This document shows positions 26,417-37,390 of a stretch of 64,000 bases of DNA, piece by piece. The DNA is from Dalbergia cochinchinensis (lineage: Eukaryota > Streptophyta > Magnoliopsida > Fabales > Fabaceae), in contig CM062369.1 in assembly GCA_031216125.1 (NCBI GenBank), positions 46,273,992 to 46,337,991 on the forward strand, given 5' to 3'. Position 1 is the first letter of the stretch. The number at the start of each line of letters is the position of its first letter. The position numbers and the translations under genes are program-made. Under the pieces are notes generated by a model. It had not been told where the DNA came from. It was given only the letters and a program-made list of their open reading frames with translations, and did no database searches.

Positions 26417-27364
26417 ATCTGTCAATAGTTGATTCAGTTTTATTTTAATTTTAGGATAACTTATTATAATAATTGGTAACTTACTAAATAGGTAATAATC
26501 TACATGTCTTTAGTTTAAATTATGTTACAATTCACACATGTCTTCTTCTATTTTGAAAAAGAGTTTAATTTCTGTATACTATTATTATAAAATAGTTTTA
26601 TATTGATATCTAATCATGTGTTACATAGAAGCAAAAGTGATTAATTTTTACACCCACTATATATCTTTAAAAAAAATCACTTTTTCTTATATAATAACAC
26701 TTGATTGAATGTCAGTGCAAAGTTATTTTACATATATAGTACATAGAAATTGTGCATTCAGTTAATGAAAATATTTTCTATTTTCATATTTTGTTTTCAT
26801 TTATTAAAAATGATTTTCATTTAATTTTAAAATTTTCAAAATTTACGAAATGCATCGTTTAATTTATAAAACTAGATTTTGTTTTTAAAAAAATGAAAAA
26901 AAAAGAATTTTGTTTGGTATATTTGTTTTCAAAGTGTAATGCTTAAAATCAAATTTAAAATAATAAAATTATATTTGTTAGTAAACAATAAAAATTATAT
27001 AAATTTAATTTGTATTGGTTCATTTACTAAAAAAATTTATAAAAACAATAATCAACTCTATAAAATATTAATACTAAGAATAAAATAAATTTGTCACCTT
27101 TTTTGACTAAATGTAGGTGTAATCAAAGGAAGCATATATTCAATAAAAAATAAATAACATAAATTATACAAATAAATTTATTAAACCTTCAAAAAGAATA
27201 AACAATAAAAAATTTCAAATATAGATATATCAATAGGTGAAAGAATGGTAAGAACAAAATACCTAGACAAGTGTGTGACTGGCTTATTGGCTTTGTGATG
27301 TTTTCAGTTGATAAAAAATGGAATGAAAAATGAGAGGTTCCCACATGTTGATGACACTTGACAC
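26417..27364. other. AT-rich intergenic DNA
   Basis: No gene, no repeat boundary recognised. Confidence 0.45.
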
Positions 27365-27731
27365 ATGCCTATAAGAAAATGTGATTTACACTTCATTGTA
27401 GCCAATATCATTCTCAGTGTCAACGATACGAAGAAAGAGGAAATGGTGAGAGGTGTTGGAAAAAAAATATATTGGTTTCTCAATGGACGGGTTCAAAAGC
27501 GGTACATTGAAGCAAACAGAAGAAAGTTTCCTTATAATTACTGTCATGCCACCACTTTTTTTCTTTATTGAAAATACTTTCACTGGTGTTGTTACCATGA
27601 ATATAGTTGGGCTAAATTAAGAGAATGAAGAAAGCCCAGAACCAAAAATCATCCTTGATCTTAAAGTGCACGCGATAGCATTAAGGAGAAAATCTACCCC
27701 TAGCTTATATGTTCTCCAAACACTAATTATA

Positions 27732-27953
27732 TTAAGCTTTGGACTGAGATAGAAGCATGAATTTTATTAAGCAATTTGGAATTGTACAACACCAAAAATA
27801 ACCACCACATTTTCTCTCACAACGTGGCTTACATTTGTTCCTTCGTCTCATGCATAGTGCATCAAAGCAGCTACCACGGCTCCATCCAGTGCGTGCCTTT
27901 ATGTCCACATTCTCAGCTGTCATAAACATTCCGGCCTTTTTTGCACGGCTCAT
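27732..27953 (-). other. Cysteine-rich small ORF (uncertain)
   Basis: The frame can encode 73 residues. Its centre has eight cysteines in about 36 residues, spaced C-x4-C-x6-C-x3-C-x3-C-x5-C-C-x4-C, with many basic residues. Secreted plant cysteine-rich peptides can look like this, but no signal peptide precedes it in this frame. A possible splice acceptor (TTATGACAG) lies inside the ORF and could join it to an upstream exon I cannot identify. The surrounding 27.4-28.1 kb is less AT-rich than its neighbours. I do not recognise the family, and it may be chance or a pseudogene piece. Confidence 0.2.
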
Positions 27954-28173
27954 CAGCTGTTTCTATCAACCAGTAACTCTTGATCCTTTTCCATCCAAAA
28001 CCGCTTAAAAGCTCATTTCCCTTTTGATCGTATACTCTTCTTGGGCCTGATTTCATTCTCTATCCCACTTCATTTTAGGTGGTAACAGCCCGCTAACGAA
28101 GGAAATGTTGAGAACATGAAGTCAGTGTTTCCAAATTTATCTTGTTTTAGAGAATATTTTCACAAAATGTTTT

Positions 28174-28651
28174 TACTCTGTCCCTTTTAGGGTACTTATC
28201 CATTTTCAGATAACTTCATATTTCAAACTATTTATCCACTTTTAGACAACTTCACATTCCAATATATTATTTATTTACCTTTTCAATAGTATCCTTCAGT
28301 AATTTCACTCACTAATTATTAATTTTCTAAAAGTATTTTATTTAATAAGGGTATATTAATTCATGAATTTAATTGGAATATATCGACAGTGTGAAATTTT
28401 TTTACACATTTATCAAATCATATAATGATACATCAGCAAATATAGTTACTTTTCACCCTCACTACTTGAAAATTCATACAAAAGAAGAGATTTGATTAGA
28501 TGATAGTGTAAAAGAGTTTTACACTATCAGTATATCAAATTAAACTCTTAGTTCATTTGCTATATTTTATTTTATTCCTAACACATTTATTATTTTTCTT
28601 AATAATTGATCTTGCTCCAAAAGTGATAAATATTTTAAAAAGGAGGAAGTA
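28174..28651. mobile_element. Stowaway-like element, possibly with nested insertion
   Basis: The left end TACTCTGTCCCTTTTAG, followed by ACTTATC, pairs with the reverse complement of the right end (TACTTCCTCCTTTTTAAAAT, then TTTATCACTTTT), a Stowaway-type TIR including the TA target. A further inverted motif inside (GACAGTGTGAAATTTTTTTA near 28386, and a GTAAAAGAGTTTTACACTA hairpin near 28508) may be a second, nested element. Confidence 0.5.
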
Positions 28652-28977
28652 CTTGTTTATTGAGATTAGGTATTAAAAATTCAAAATTTAGGCCCATTCC
28701 AATGGAATATTATCTTATTATAATTAGACGACTCAAAATAAACTAATTAAACTATGAATTAAGAAAATAAAAGTAAATTGATGAAAATATAAATACCTGG
28801 CGATCAAGTCTGACAGCAATATGAACATTGTCCAAACAGTAGAGGAAGTTTGTCATCATCAAACGGGTTGAGATTGTCTCTGAAAGTGAATTTTAGAAAC
28901 TAGAAAAGGTATGGAAAGCGATGTGCAAATGATAGGAGCACTCAGGCATATGTTCGTATTTATAGGGGATTAAGAAG

Positions 28978-29112
28978 GATACGCTAGGGGACATTGTATA
29001 TCGTGAACAAGCATAAATAAGCCAGGGCTCATGTGTATTCCAAATGAGCTTGAATATGGACGGTTCTAGCATATTCATGCTTGTTTATGATACGTAAAGC
29101 CCCTAGCATATT
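28978..29112. repeat. Long inverted repeat (hairpin or MITE)
   Basis: The arm at 28978-29019 (with ACGCTAGGGG and AACAAGCATAAATA) pairs with the arm at 29072-29112 (reverse complement with ATGCTAGGGG and AACAAGCATGAATA), roughly three quarters matched over about 41 bases, with a loop of about 50 bases. The stem could fold in RNA. Most simply a small MITE. Confidence 0.55.
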
Positions 29113-29985
29113 CGCATGCATAAGAAATAGTTCAATCTAGTACCAAATCTTTTTTTGGTTTATTCGTGTAAGTAATTTTTTTTTCATTTTAAATGGGTTT
29201 CCTAAAAGTTTGGTGTCTAAAGTATATATGACTTATAGTTTATAATGGTAGAGTGTAATTTTTCCAACATTTTATGTTTGCCCCCTCTTAATTTACAATC
29301 ATCTTTCACCATTGATAGTAGTTATAAATAAGCTGGTTTGAAACATATATAAAGGTTGCTATTTGAAGGTCTAGGCTTGTGTTGAGTATTTTTAACATAT
29401 TAGCATGTTAGTTTGAAATAAGTTAAAGTATACCAGACTTATGAATACATACATCGTGCTTAGGCTAATCCACAAATCAAACTCACTCCAAAAGGTTGCA
29501 ACATAAGCCTATATAGATAGGCTAGGGCGAAGGCTAACTTGGCCTATTTCCATCATAGGGAAGAGTGACTCTTGAAATATTTAGCTTGTGTCAAACTTTC
29601 ATAATGCCATATCAAATTCCTTTTTCCTTGTGAAAATGAGAGCCGAAGTTTAATAAAGAAAACAAATTGTGAAGCAAAAGCCAAACATGGTAGTAGGCTT
29701 CAACTGTAGATTAGCATGCAAAAGGAGTTACAACTATGCAAGAGGATTCTCGACGTCACAACAACCGGTAACATTGGACAGGTGGACAACATACAATTGG
29801 CGAGCCAAATCTGCATGCATGTTAATGTTCCCTCGAGTGAATAGTATGAGATTTAAGCTCTTAAAACACAGATGAGAGCCAGTGGTACAAGATAGTTCAA
29901 CCACAATTCATCTTAAATCCCTAATCTCCATGCTAGAATCAAGCCACCATTTCCTGCAGGTCTTACGGAGAAGTAACTGCTAATA
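29113..29985. other. Intergenic, nothing recognised
   Basis: No ORF with a recognisable product. This is the left flank of the young copia insertion. Confidence 0.45.
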
Positions 29986-30027
29986 CCAACTGTAAGTGGC
30001 GTAAAGCCACTTTGATTTTTTCAAACC

Positions 30028-30175
30028 GTGTACAGTAGAATTTCTACTGTGCACGCGTGAAGGTTAGCCTCCGGAGACGAAATTTTCAAACTTGCACAGT
30101 AAAATTTACTGTGCATGTGTTTGGTGTACCTACCAAACTCACGAGAAATTACTGTGCATTGATTGCACAGTAACT
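30028..30175 (+). promoter_or_regulatory. U3 palindrome cluster
   Basis: Three inverted repeats share the core ACTGTGCA. The first is near 30031-30053 (GTACAGTAGAA/TTCTACTGTGC), partly deleted in the 3' LTR. The second is the near-perfect palindrome TGCACAGTAAAATTTACTGT (continuing GCA) near 30095-30117. The third is ACTGTGCA-TTGAT-TGCACAGT near 30151-30171. They lie just upstream of the TATA box, where Tnt1-type elements keep stress-responsive boxes. A regulatory role is inference. Confidence 0.6.
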
Positions 30176-30185
30176 TCCAAGCGCC

Positions 30186-30193
30186 TATAAATA
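30186..30193 (+). promoter_or_regulatory. TATA box of the 5' LTR
   Basis: TATAAATA, immediately after the palindrome cluster. The same sequence in the 3' LTR starts at about 35034. Confidence 0.75.
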
Positions 30194-30509
30194 GAGGCCT
30201 CCTCCTCAGTTCATTTCATCCCATCCCAGAGAGAAATATATACATATAGTGTGTTCTGAGAGTTTCTCCTATTTTAATAGAGAGAGGTGTATTTTTGCTA
30301 GTATAAGAGAGAGTGTTATTGTTCTCTCCTTATATTAAGAGAGAGGTGTAATTTTATCTTCCACATAGTGAAAATCTTTCTCGGTTCTTGCCCGTGGTTT
30401 TTCCCTCATCATTAGGGGGTTTTCCACGTAAATATCTTGTGTCAGTTCCTATTCTCTCGACTCTATTTTAGCTGCGTTGATCTGTTTCCATTACTTTGGT
30501 ACCCAACAG

Positions 30510-30521
30510 TGGTATCAGAGC
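30510..30521 (+). other. Primer-binding site (initiator Met tRNA)
   Basis: TGGTATCAGAGC begins two bases after the 5' LTR and matches the tRNA-iMet complement used by most plant copia elements. Confidence 0.9.
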
Positions 30522-30720
30522 TTTGGTTCATTGGGATTTATTCTTAGTATGCTCTGTGGTTGCAGCTTGATCTGATCTTCCACATCAGAAAAGAATTTTT
30601 CCTGGAGATTATCACAGCCATTGATTATAGTCCGCTGCGAGTTACTACTTTTGGTCACTGTTTATACGTATAGTTGTATACTTTTACAGTATTGTTAACG
30701 TATATTGGATTTGTTCCATA

Positions 30721-30825
30721 TACGGTATAATATACGTACTGTTCACGTATACGGTACTATTTACGTATAAGACACTGTTCACGTATACGGCACTATTTAC
30801 GTATACGGTACTATTTACAGTAAAA
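30721..30825 (+). repeat. Leader tandem repeat
   Basis: A 36-base unit starting ACTGTTCACGTATACGG occurs at 30738 and 30774, with further partial CGTATACGGTACTATTTAC words on both sides. It lies in the untranslated leader before gag and is AT/CG-alternating. The minus-strand LTR remnant at 9.2 kb has comparable leader repeats. Confidence 0.75.
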
Positions 30826-30827
30826 AA

Positions 30828-31615
30828 ATGACCAGTCTAGTAGAGAAACAGATCCCGGTAAACACTATGGCAGCGAAATTTGAGATTGAGAAGTTCAATG
30901 GGAGTAATTTTTCCCTGTGGAAATTGAAGATGAAGGCAATCTTGAGAAAAGATAATTGTTTATCAGCAATTGAAGCAGACCAGCTGATATTACTAATGAA
31001 AAGTGGAAGGAGATGGATGATAATGCTGTTGCTAATCTGCATCTTGCAATGGCAGATTCAGTATTGTCTAGTGTTGCAGAAAAGAGGACAGCAAAGGAAA
31101 TCTGGGATGCTCTTGTCAAACCTGCGAGGTCAAGTCACTTCACAATAGAATATTTCTAAAACGGAGGTCAGATACTCTTGGATGAGTGAGTCCACATCGA
31201 TGACGGACCACATCAACAATCCCCGAACACTTTATTCTCCCAGCTCACAGCATCAGATTATAAAATAGTGGAGAATGAACGTGCAGAGCTTCTACTTCAA
31301 AGTCTACCTGATTCATATGATCAACTCATCATCAACATCACAAATAATAATATTGCCGACTATCTATCCTTTGATGATGTCGCTGGTGCTATTCTTGAAG
31401 AAGAGTCCAGGCGTAAGAATAAGGAAGATAGATTGGAAAGCTCAAAGCAAGCAGAGGCATTGTTGGTGACGAGAGGAGATCAATGGAGCGTGACTTCAGT
31501 GGGAGTCATGGTCGGAGTAGATCAAAGTCAAGAAGAAGGAAGAACTTCAAATGCTACCAATGTGGCATGAGAGGGCATTTGAAGAGAGATTGTCGAAATA
31601 ACAAGAAGAATGCAG
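30828..31615 (+). pseudogene. Copia gag, frameshifted
   Basis: Gag starts at ATG 30828 or, perhaps better, 30867 (MAAKFEIEKFNGSNF, the conserved start of copia gag). The family-like reading moves between frames near 30984, 31130, 31180, 31230 and 31470. In each case the downstream codon frame moves back by one base. The zinc knuckle CX2CX4HX4C (CYQCGMRGHLKRDC, about 31552-31593) is intact but lies in the later pol frame. No nonsense mutation is needed to explain the breaks. Gag would form the virus-like particle in the cytoplasm, and as read it would end after about 60 normal residues. Confidence 0.85.
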
Positions 31616-34600
31616 ATAAAGCTCCAGAGGCATCAACCTCTCAAGGATGTGTTGCGAATACATCTGAGGATGGAGAAATCCTGTGCAGTGAAGCAGCAAT
31701 AAGTTCTAAAGGCGGTAAACGGCTCACTGATATTTGGATCATGGATTCAGGAGCAACATGGCACATGACTCCACATCGTGGATCGGTTTCTGATTCTGAA
31801 CCTGTCTTGGAAGGATCTGTGTTCATGGGAGATGATCATGCCTTAGAAATTGCAGGTGTTGGTACTGTTAAAATAAAAATGTTTGATGGTGTCATTCGTA
31901 CAATTCAAGGAGTACGGCACGTGAAGGGCTTGAAGAAGAATATGTTGTCTATTGGGCAACTGGATGACCTCGGGTGCAAGACCCATATTGAAGGTGGGAT
32001 CTTGAAAGTTGTTAAAGGTGCTCTTGTGGTAATGAAAGCAGAAAAGATCGTGGCAAATCTATACAAGCTTCAAGGAGATACGTTGCAGGAGGCAGATGCA
32101 TTAGTTGCATCCGCAAGTCAAGAAGAAACGACGATGATGTGGCATCGCAAACTAGGCCACATGTCAGAACGTGATTTGAAGGTTCTTGCGGAACGTAATC
32201 TCATTCCCAAGCTCAAATCGGTGAACTTACCGTTCTGTGAGCACTGTATTACAAGCAAGCAGTATAGATTGACATTTGGTAGATCAACTGCTCGGAGTAA
32301 GCACATTCTAGACTTGATTCATTCTGATGTGTGGGAGTCACCAGAAATGTCCCTAGGAGGAGCAAAGTATTTTGTATCCTTCATCGATGATTACTCCAGG
32401 AGACTATGGGTATACCCAATCAAGAAGAAGTCAAGTGTGTTTCCAATATTCAAAGACTTCAAAGCAAGAGTGGAACTTGAATCTGGAAAGAGGATCAAGT
32501 GTTTAAGGACAGACAATGGAGGAGAATATACAGATGGAGATTTTGTAGCATTTTGCAAGCATGAGGGTATTCAAAGGCAATTCACTATTGCACATACACC
32601 TCAGCAAAATGGTATAGCAGAGCGGATGAACAGGACTCTCCTAGAAAGAACAAGAGCAATGCTGAGAACAGCAGGTTTAGCCAAGTCTTTCTGGGCGGAA
32701 GCAGTCAAAACTGCCTGTTATGTGATTAATCGGTCGCCATCAACCGCAATTGGTCTGAAGACACCAATGGAGATGTGGAATGGCAAGCCGGCAGATTATT
32801 CTTCTCTGCAAGTGTTCGGATGTCCTACATATGTGATGTATAACACCCAAGAAAGAACTAAGTTGGACCCAAAGTCCAGGAAATGTATATTTTTGGGTTA
32901 TGCTGACGGTGTAAAGGGGTATCGCTTGTGGGATCCCACTGCCCGCAAGGTTATTGTCAGCAGGGATGTTATATTTGCAGAAAATGAACTGCAAAGTGAA
33001 GGAAGAAATGACAGCACTGTCAAGGAAACAACTACGGTTCAGATAGATGAGAAATCTGGAGAAAAAGATTCTGAAGCAGAACTAGAGCATGATGAACAAG
33101 TACCAGATGAGGCCAATAATACAGCAGTCAGGCGATCATCACGCCAGACACAGCCACCAGCATGGCATTCAGACTATGTTATGGCAAGTCATGATGCATT
33201 TTGTCTTCTAACAGAAGAAGGAGAGCCATCAACCTTTCAGGAGGCTTTGAGTAGTCCGGATGCATCTCTGTGGATGACAGCAATGCAAGAAGAAATGGAG
33301 GCCTTGCATAGGAACAAAACATGGGAACTTGTTGCACTTCCAAAAGGTCGTAAAGCCATTGGCAACAAATGGGTCTATAAGATCAAACGAGATGGCAATG
33401 ATCGGGTGGAACGATATCGTGCAAGACTGGTGGTAAAGGGATTTGCTCATAAGGAAGGTATCGATTTCAATGAGATATTTTCTCAACTTGTCGACTTACC
33501 ACTATCAGAGTAGTGCTGGCTATGTGTGCTGTATTTGATTTACATCTTGAGCAGTTAGATGTGAAAACTGCTTTTCTTCATGGAGAACTTGAAGAGGAGA
33601 TATATATGCTCCAACCAGAAGGCTTTGAGGAAAAAGAAAAAGAAAACTTGGTTTGTAAGTTGACCAAATCTCTGTACGGTCTAAAGCAGGCGCCAAGGTG
33701 TTGGTACAGGAGATTTGATTCCTTCATAATTCGCCTCGGATACAACAGACTGAGTTCAGACCATTGTACATACTACAAGAGGTTTGATAACAATGTTTTC
33801 ATCATTCTGTTGTTGTACGTGGATGACATGTTGGTGGTAGGCCCCAACAAAGATCGAATCCAGGAGTTGAAGGCACAGTTGGCTAGGGAGTTTGATATGA
33901 AGGACTTGGGACCTGCAAACAAGATTTTAGGGATGCAAATTCACCGAGACAGAAAAGTCAGGAAGATCTGGCTATCTCAGAAGAATTACTTGATGAAAAT
34001 CTTGCGGCGCTTCAACATGCAAGATTGTAAGCCAGTTTCAACCCCACTTCCTGTGAATTACAAATTATCCTCAGATATGTGTCCTAGCAGTGAAGCAGAG
34101 AGGATGGAAATGTCTCGAGTACCGTATGCATCAGCGGTGGGAAGCCTTATGTATGCCATGATTTGTACTAGGCCTGATATTGCTCAAGCAGTTGGTGTGA
34201 TTAGTCGATTTATGGCAGATCCAGGAAATGAGCATTGGAATGCTGTGAAGAGGATCCTGAGATATATTAAAGGAACCTCAAGTGCTGCACTATGTTTTGG
34301 AGGATCAGAGTTCATTGTCAGGGGATACGTTGATTCAGATTTTGCAGGTGATCTTGATAAAAGAAAATCTACTACAGGCTATGTGTTCACATTTGCAGGC
34401 GGAGCTGTGAGCTGGTTATCCAAGTTACAGACTGTTGTAGCTCTATCTACTACAGAGGCTGAATATATGGCAGCTACACAAGCTTGCAAGGAAGCTATTT
34501 GGATTCAAAGGTTAATGGAGGAACTCGGGTACAAACAGTCAAAAATTACTGTGTATTGTGACAGTCAGAGTGCCTTACACATTGCAAGGAATCCAGCCTT

Positions 34601-34781
34601 TCATTCCAGGACGAAGCACATAGGTGTTCAATATCATTTTGTTCGAGAAGTGGTAGAAGAAGGAAATGTAGATATGCAGAAGATTCATACTAAAGAAAAC
34701 CTTGCAGATGTCATGACAAAGCCAATCAACACTGACAAGTTTAAATGGTGTAGATCTTCCTATGGGCTATCAGAAACGTAA
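31483..34781 (+). pseudogene. Copia pol (protease, integrase, RT, RNase H), one frameshift
   Basis: A first frame (31483-33513, 676 codons) carries the zinc knuckle and the aspartic protease (WIMDSGATWHM, about 31735). Next come a pre-integrase HHCC zinc finger (HRKLGH...CEHC, about 32145-32245), the integrase core with D...D...E (in HSDVW, TDNGGEY and GIAERMN), and the start of reverse transcriptase. Near 33490 the frame slips back one base. The second frame (33513-34781, 422 codons) carries the rest of reverse transcriptase with YVDDM (about 33818) and RNase H (YVDSDFAGD, TEAEYMA, TKHIGVQYHF) to a normal end at SYGLSET. All catalytic motifs are present, so apart from this slip pol looks intact. 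Confidence 0.92.
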
Positions 34782-34836
34782 GCAGCATGGAATTGGCAAG
34801 ATGAGAAAAGGTTTTGAAATTCACCAAAAGTGGCTT

Positions 34837-34848
34837 TAAGTGGGAGAT
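34837..34848 (+). other. Polypurine tract
   Basis: A purine-rich AAGTGGGAGA-type stretch directly before the 3' LTR, where plus-strand DNA synthesis is primed. Confidence 0.75.
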
Positions 34849-35356
34849 TGTAAGTGGCGTAAAGCCACTTTGATTTTTTTTTTCAAACCTTCTACTGTGC
34901 ACGCGTGAAGGTTAGCCTCCGGAGACGAAATTTTCAAACTTGCACAGTAAAATTTACTGTGCATGTGTTTGGTGTACCTACTAAACTCACGAGAAATTAC
35001 TGTGCATTGATTGCACAGTAACTTCCAAGCGCCTATAAATAGAGGCCTCCTCCTCAGTTCATTTCATCCCATCCCAGAGAGAAATATATACATATAGTGT
35101 ATTCTGAGAGTTTCTCCTATTTTAATAGAGAGAGGTGTATTTTTGCTAGTATAAGAGAGAGTGTTATTGTTCTCTCCTTATATTAAGAGAGAGGTGTAAT
35201 TTTATCTTCCACATAGTGAAAATCTTTCTCGGTTCTTGCCCGTGGTTTTTCCCTCATCATTAGGGGGTTTTCCACGTAAATATCTTGTGTCAGTTCCTAT
35301 TCTCTCGACTCTATTTTAGCTGCGTTGATCTGTTTCCATTACTTTGGTACCCAACA
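34849..35356 (+). repeat. 3' LTR (508 bases)
   Basis: Begins TGTAAGTGGC, ends CCCAACA and is followed by the target duplication CCAAC. It is nearly identical to the 5' LTR (differences listed there). The first U3 palindrome is partly lost by a 14-base deletion. Confidence 0.95.
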
Positions 35357-35719
35357 CCAACAACCTATCCCATTTATATGAATATGGTTTGAATAGATTT
35401 CTATCAAATCAATAGATTAATTTTCATATTATGTTTATTTGTAAGCAACCATATTTTTGCTCCCATAAAAAATTAAAAACAAAATTCTCCAATACCATAT
35501 AAAATTCAAATCACAACCTTACATAATACATAATTGAATGATTGCAAAAAATTATTTCTATTGACGGTGTGTCAAAGTAAAATCTTAAAATCAATCACAA
35601 TCTTAAAACTTTGATATGAATTACAAGGAGATGATCCTCTAAAGTGAAAAAGCGATGAGTTATCACCATTAGATCAATTTAGAGGAATTCTCAAGGTGGG
35701 AACCCTGTCATTTCTCACT

Positions 35720-36115
35720 GAAGCCTTGGTGCACCGTATATGATAAAGTCTGATAGTATAATACGAGGAATCCATTATATAAGTTTTTATTCCATACATT
35801 GTTTGGTGCATCACATGACTAATGGCGTGCGGGTGGCAATTGGCCAAGGATGAAGGGTGGGCAGTGGGCAGCGACCAGTAGCGAGTGGGCAACAACCAGT
35901 GGCAGGTGGGCAACAACTGGTGGTGGGTGGGCGGGCGGCGAGGGGTAGGCATTAACGAAGAAGAGTAAACTAGGGCAATTTGAGATTGATTAGTAATAAC
36001 AATAATATCAGGTGTTATCATACCAATCTAATAATTTAATCCTATAGTCATAGGATAAAATGATTTGATCGTATAATATTATACTATTATTGTGACACCA
36101 AATATGTAATGAAAA
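35720..36115. mobile_element. MITE with GC-rich minisatellite core, copy 1
   Basis: The left end (TTGGTGCACCGTATATGATA) and right end (ATACTATTATTGTGACACCAA) are imperfect inverted repeats. The centre (about 35825-35950) is a GC-rich run of GTGGGCARCRACCAGTRGC-like units, sharply different from the AT-rich ends. Copy 2 starts immediately to the right. The minus-strand ORF 35674-36021 is only a frame through this repeat. Confidence 0.65.
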
Positions 36116-36122
36116 TGTACCT

Positions 36123-36703
36123 TAGGCCATGTTTGGTACATCGTATAGGATAAAGCCTGATAGTAATAGACATAATAAAACAAGATTTGATAATATAGTA
36201 TAAGGAATCAATTGTATAAGTTTTTATCATATCTATTATTTGGTGTACCACATAACTAGCAGTGGATAGGGACTCAGGGATGGCAGTGATCAATTGGGCT
36301 GGACAACGACAAGCTAGCGACGGGTGGTGATTGGTGGTGACCAACTACGAGCGGTGGTGATTGGTGGCGACCAATTGCAGGTGGTGAGTGGTGGTGACCA
36401 ACTATGGGTGAGGGTAGACATTGACATAGAAAAGTAACCTAGGGTTAATTTGGGATTAGCTAGTAAAAATAATATTATCAAGTGTTATCAGACTTCTTGC
36501 GACTTGATAACTTAAACCTGTAATCATAGGATAAAAACGGTTTAATCGTATAATATTATACTATTATATGTGACACTAAACACGTGATAAAATTGACTTT
36601 ATAGTATTAATTAATATAATTATGTCTTGTCTTATATATCAAACAGGGCCTTATAGTATTAGTCGATAATATTAAGTCTTATCCTATATATCAAACAGGG
36701 CCT
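36123..36703. mobile_element. MITE with GC-rich minisatellite core, copy 2
   Basis: Same plan as copy 1. The ends are GGCCATGTTTGGTACATCGT on the left and, reverse-complemented, GGCCCTGTTTGATATATAGG on the right. The core of GGTGGTGATTGGTGGYGACC units lies at about 36315-36415. The right end is itself duplicated: TATATATCAAACAGGGCCT occurs near 36635 and 36687, with spacing about 53. Confidence 0.7.
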
Positions 36704-37390
36704 AAGAGGGATTCTAACTTTAAAGAATCCAAATCCAAATTCAAAAGATATATATTTGAGATAAAAGCATCAAGTTAGTAAAAACTAGTCATGTTTTACT
36801 TAGCAATACTATTTATTTTTTTTGGTCTGCTAAATAATACTAGTTAAAACGAATATTAATTTCATTAGTTATTTAACTAAACAACCAAAAAAATTAGTAA
36901 TACCCATGACACATGTTTGTTCCAGACTGGGTTATGTGATTGGGCCAGTAAACTAGACCTTGTCTTTAAACAGAAAGAATCTAGAACAAGATTTCGACCC
37001 AATAAAAAATTTAGAATGCAGGACAAGATGGGACAGACTAGTCCAAAAGTCCCGCCCAATATGCCTTGCAAGTTTAGCTGGTTGAGTATTCGTGCGTTGT
37101 TACCAAAAACAAAAAAAAAGTACTAGTAGGTTAATAAATACTGAATGAATTATTCAATTCTTGACAAAAAAAATAAATGAATTATTCAATTAATTCGAAA
37201 AAACAAAAAGATAAAACTGTCAAGTTGGCTTTTCATTTCCGCATAAGGACTAGCATCGGTTAAGATTACATTTGATAAACTTGAATTCTAAACGAATTTC
37301 ATTTTGTTAAATTAATTTTATTTAAAAGTGTTTTAAGGTACGTAAATTGCTTTATATTACTATATAGCTTAATTTAACAAGAACTACTTT
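36704..37390. other. Intergenic, downstream of MGL
   Basis: No gene. A stretch at 36917-37080 is less AT-rich (GGGCCAGT, GGACAAGATGGGACA words) and may be a MITE fragment. Confidence 0.4.

Larger units (their letters stand above)
29991..30508 (+). repeat. 5' LTR (518 bases)
   Basis: Begins TGTAAGTGGC and ends ACCCAACA. It differs from the 3' LTR in four ways: a T run of 6 against 10; an extra 14 bases here near 30026-30040; and single substitutions near 30133 (C here, T in the 3' LTR) and 30252 (G here, A there). It contains three nested inverted repeats in U3 and a TATA box. Confidence 0.95.
29986..35361 (+). mobile_element. Full-length Ty1/copia element (Tork/Tnt1-like)
   Basis: The element proper is 29991-35356, flanked by a perfect 5-base target duplication CCAAC (29986-29990 and 35357-35361). 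It has two LTRs, a Met-initiator primer-binding site, gag, protease, integrase, reverse transcriptase and RNase H in copia order (integrase before reverse transcriptase), and a polypurine tract. The LTRs differ by only two substitutions and two indels, so insertion is recent. The coding part carries six apparent one-base frameshifts and cannot make a full polyprotein as read. Assignment to the Tork/Tnt1 lineage is by similarity I recognise, not a tree. Confidence 0.95.

Noticed and set aside
35674..36344. Minus-strand ORFs of 115 and 85 codons
   Set aside because: They are frames through MITE minisatellite cores, giving repetitive His/Pro/Thr peptides.
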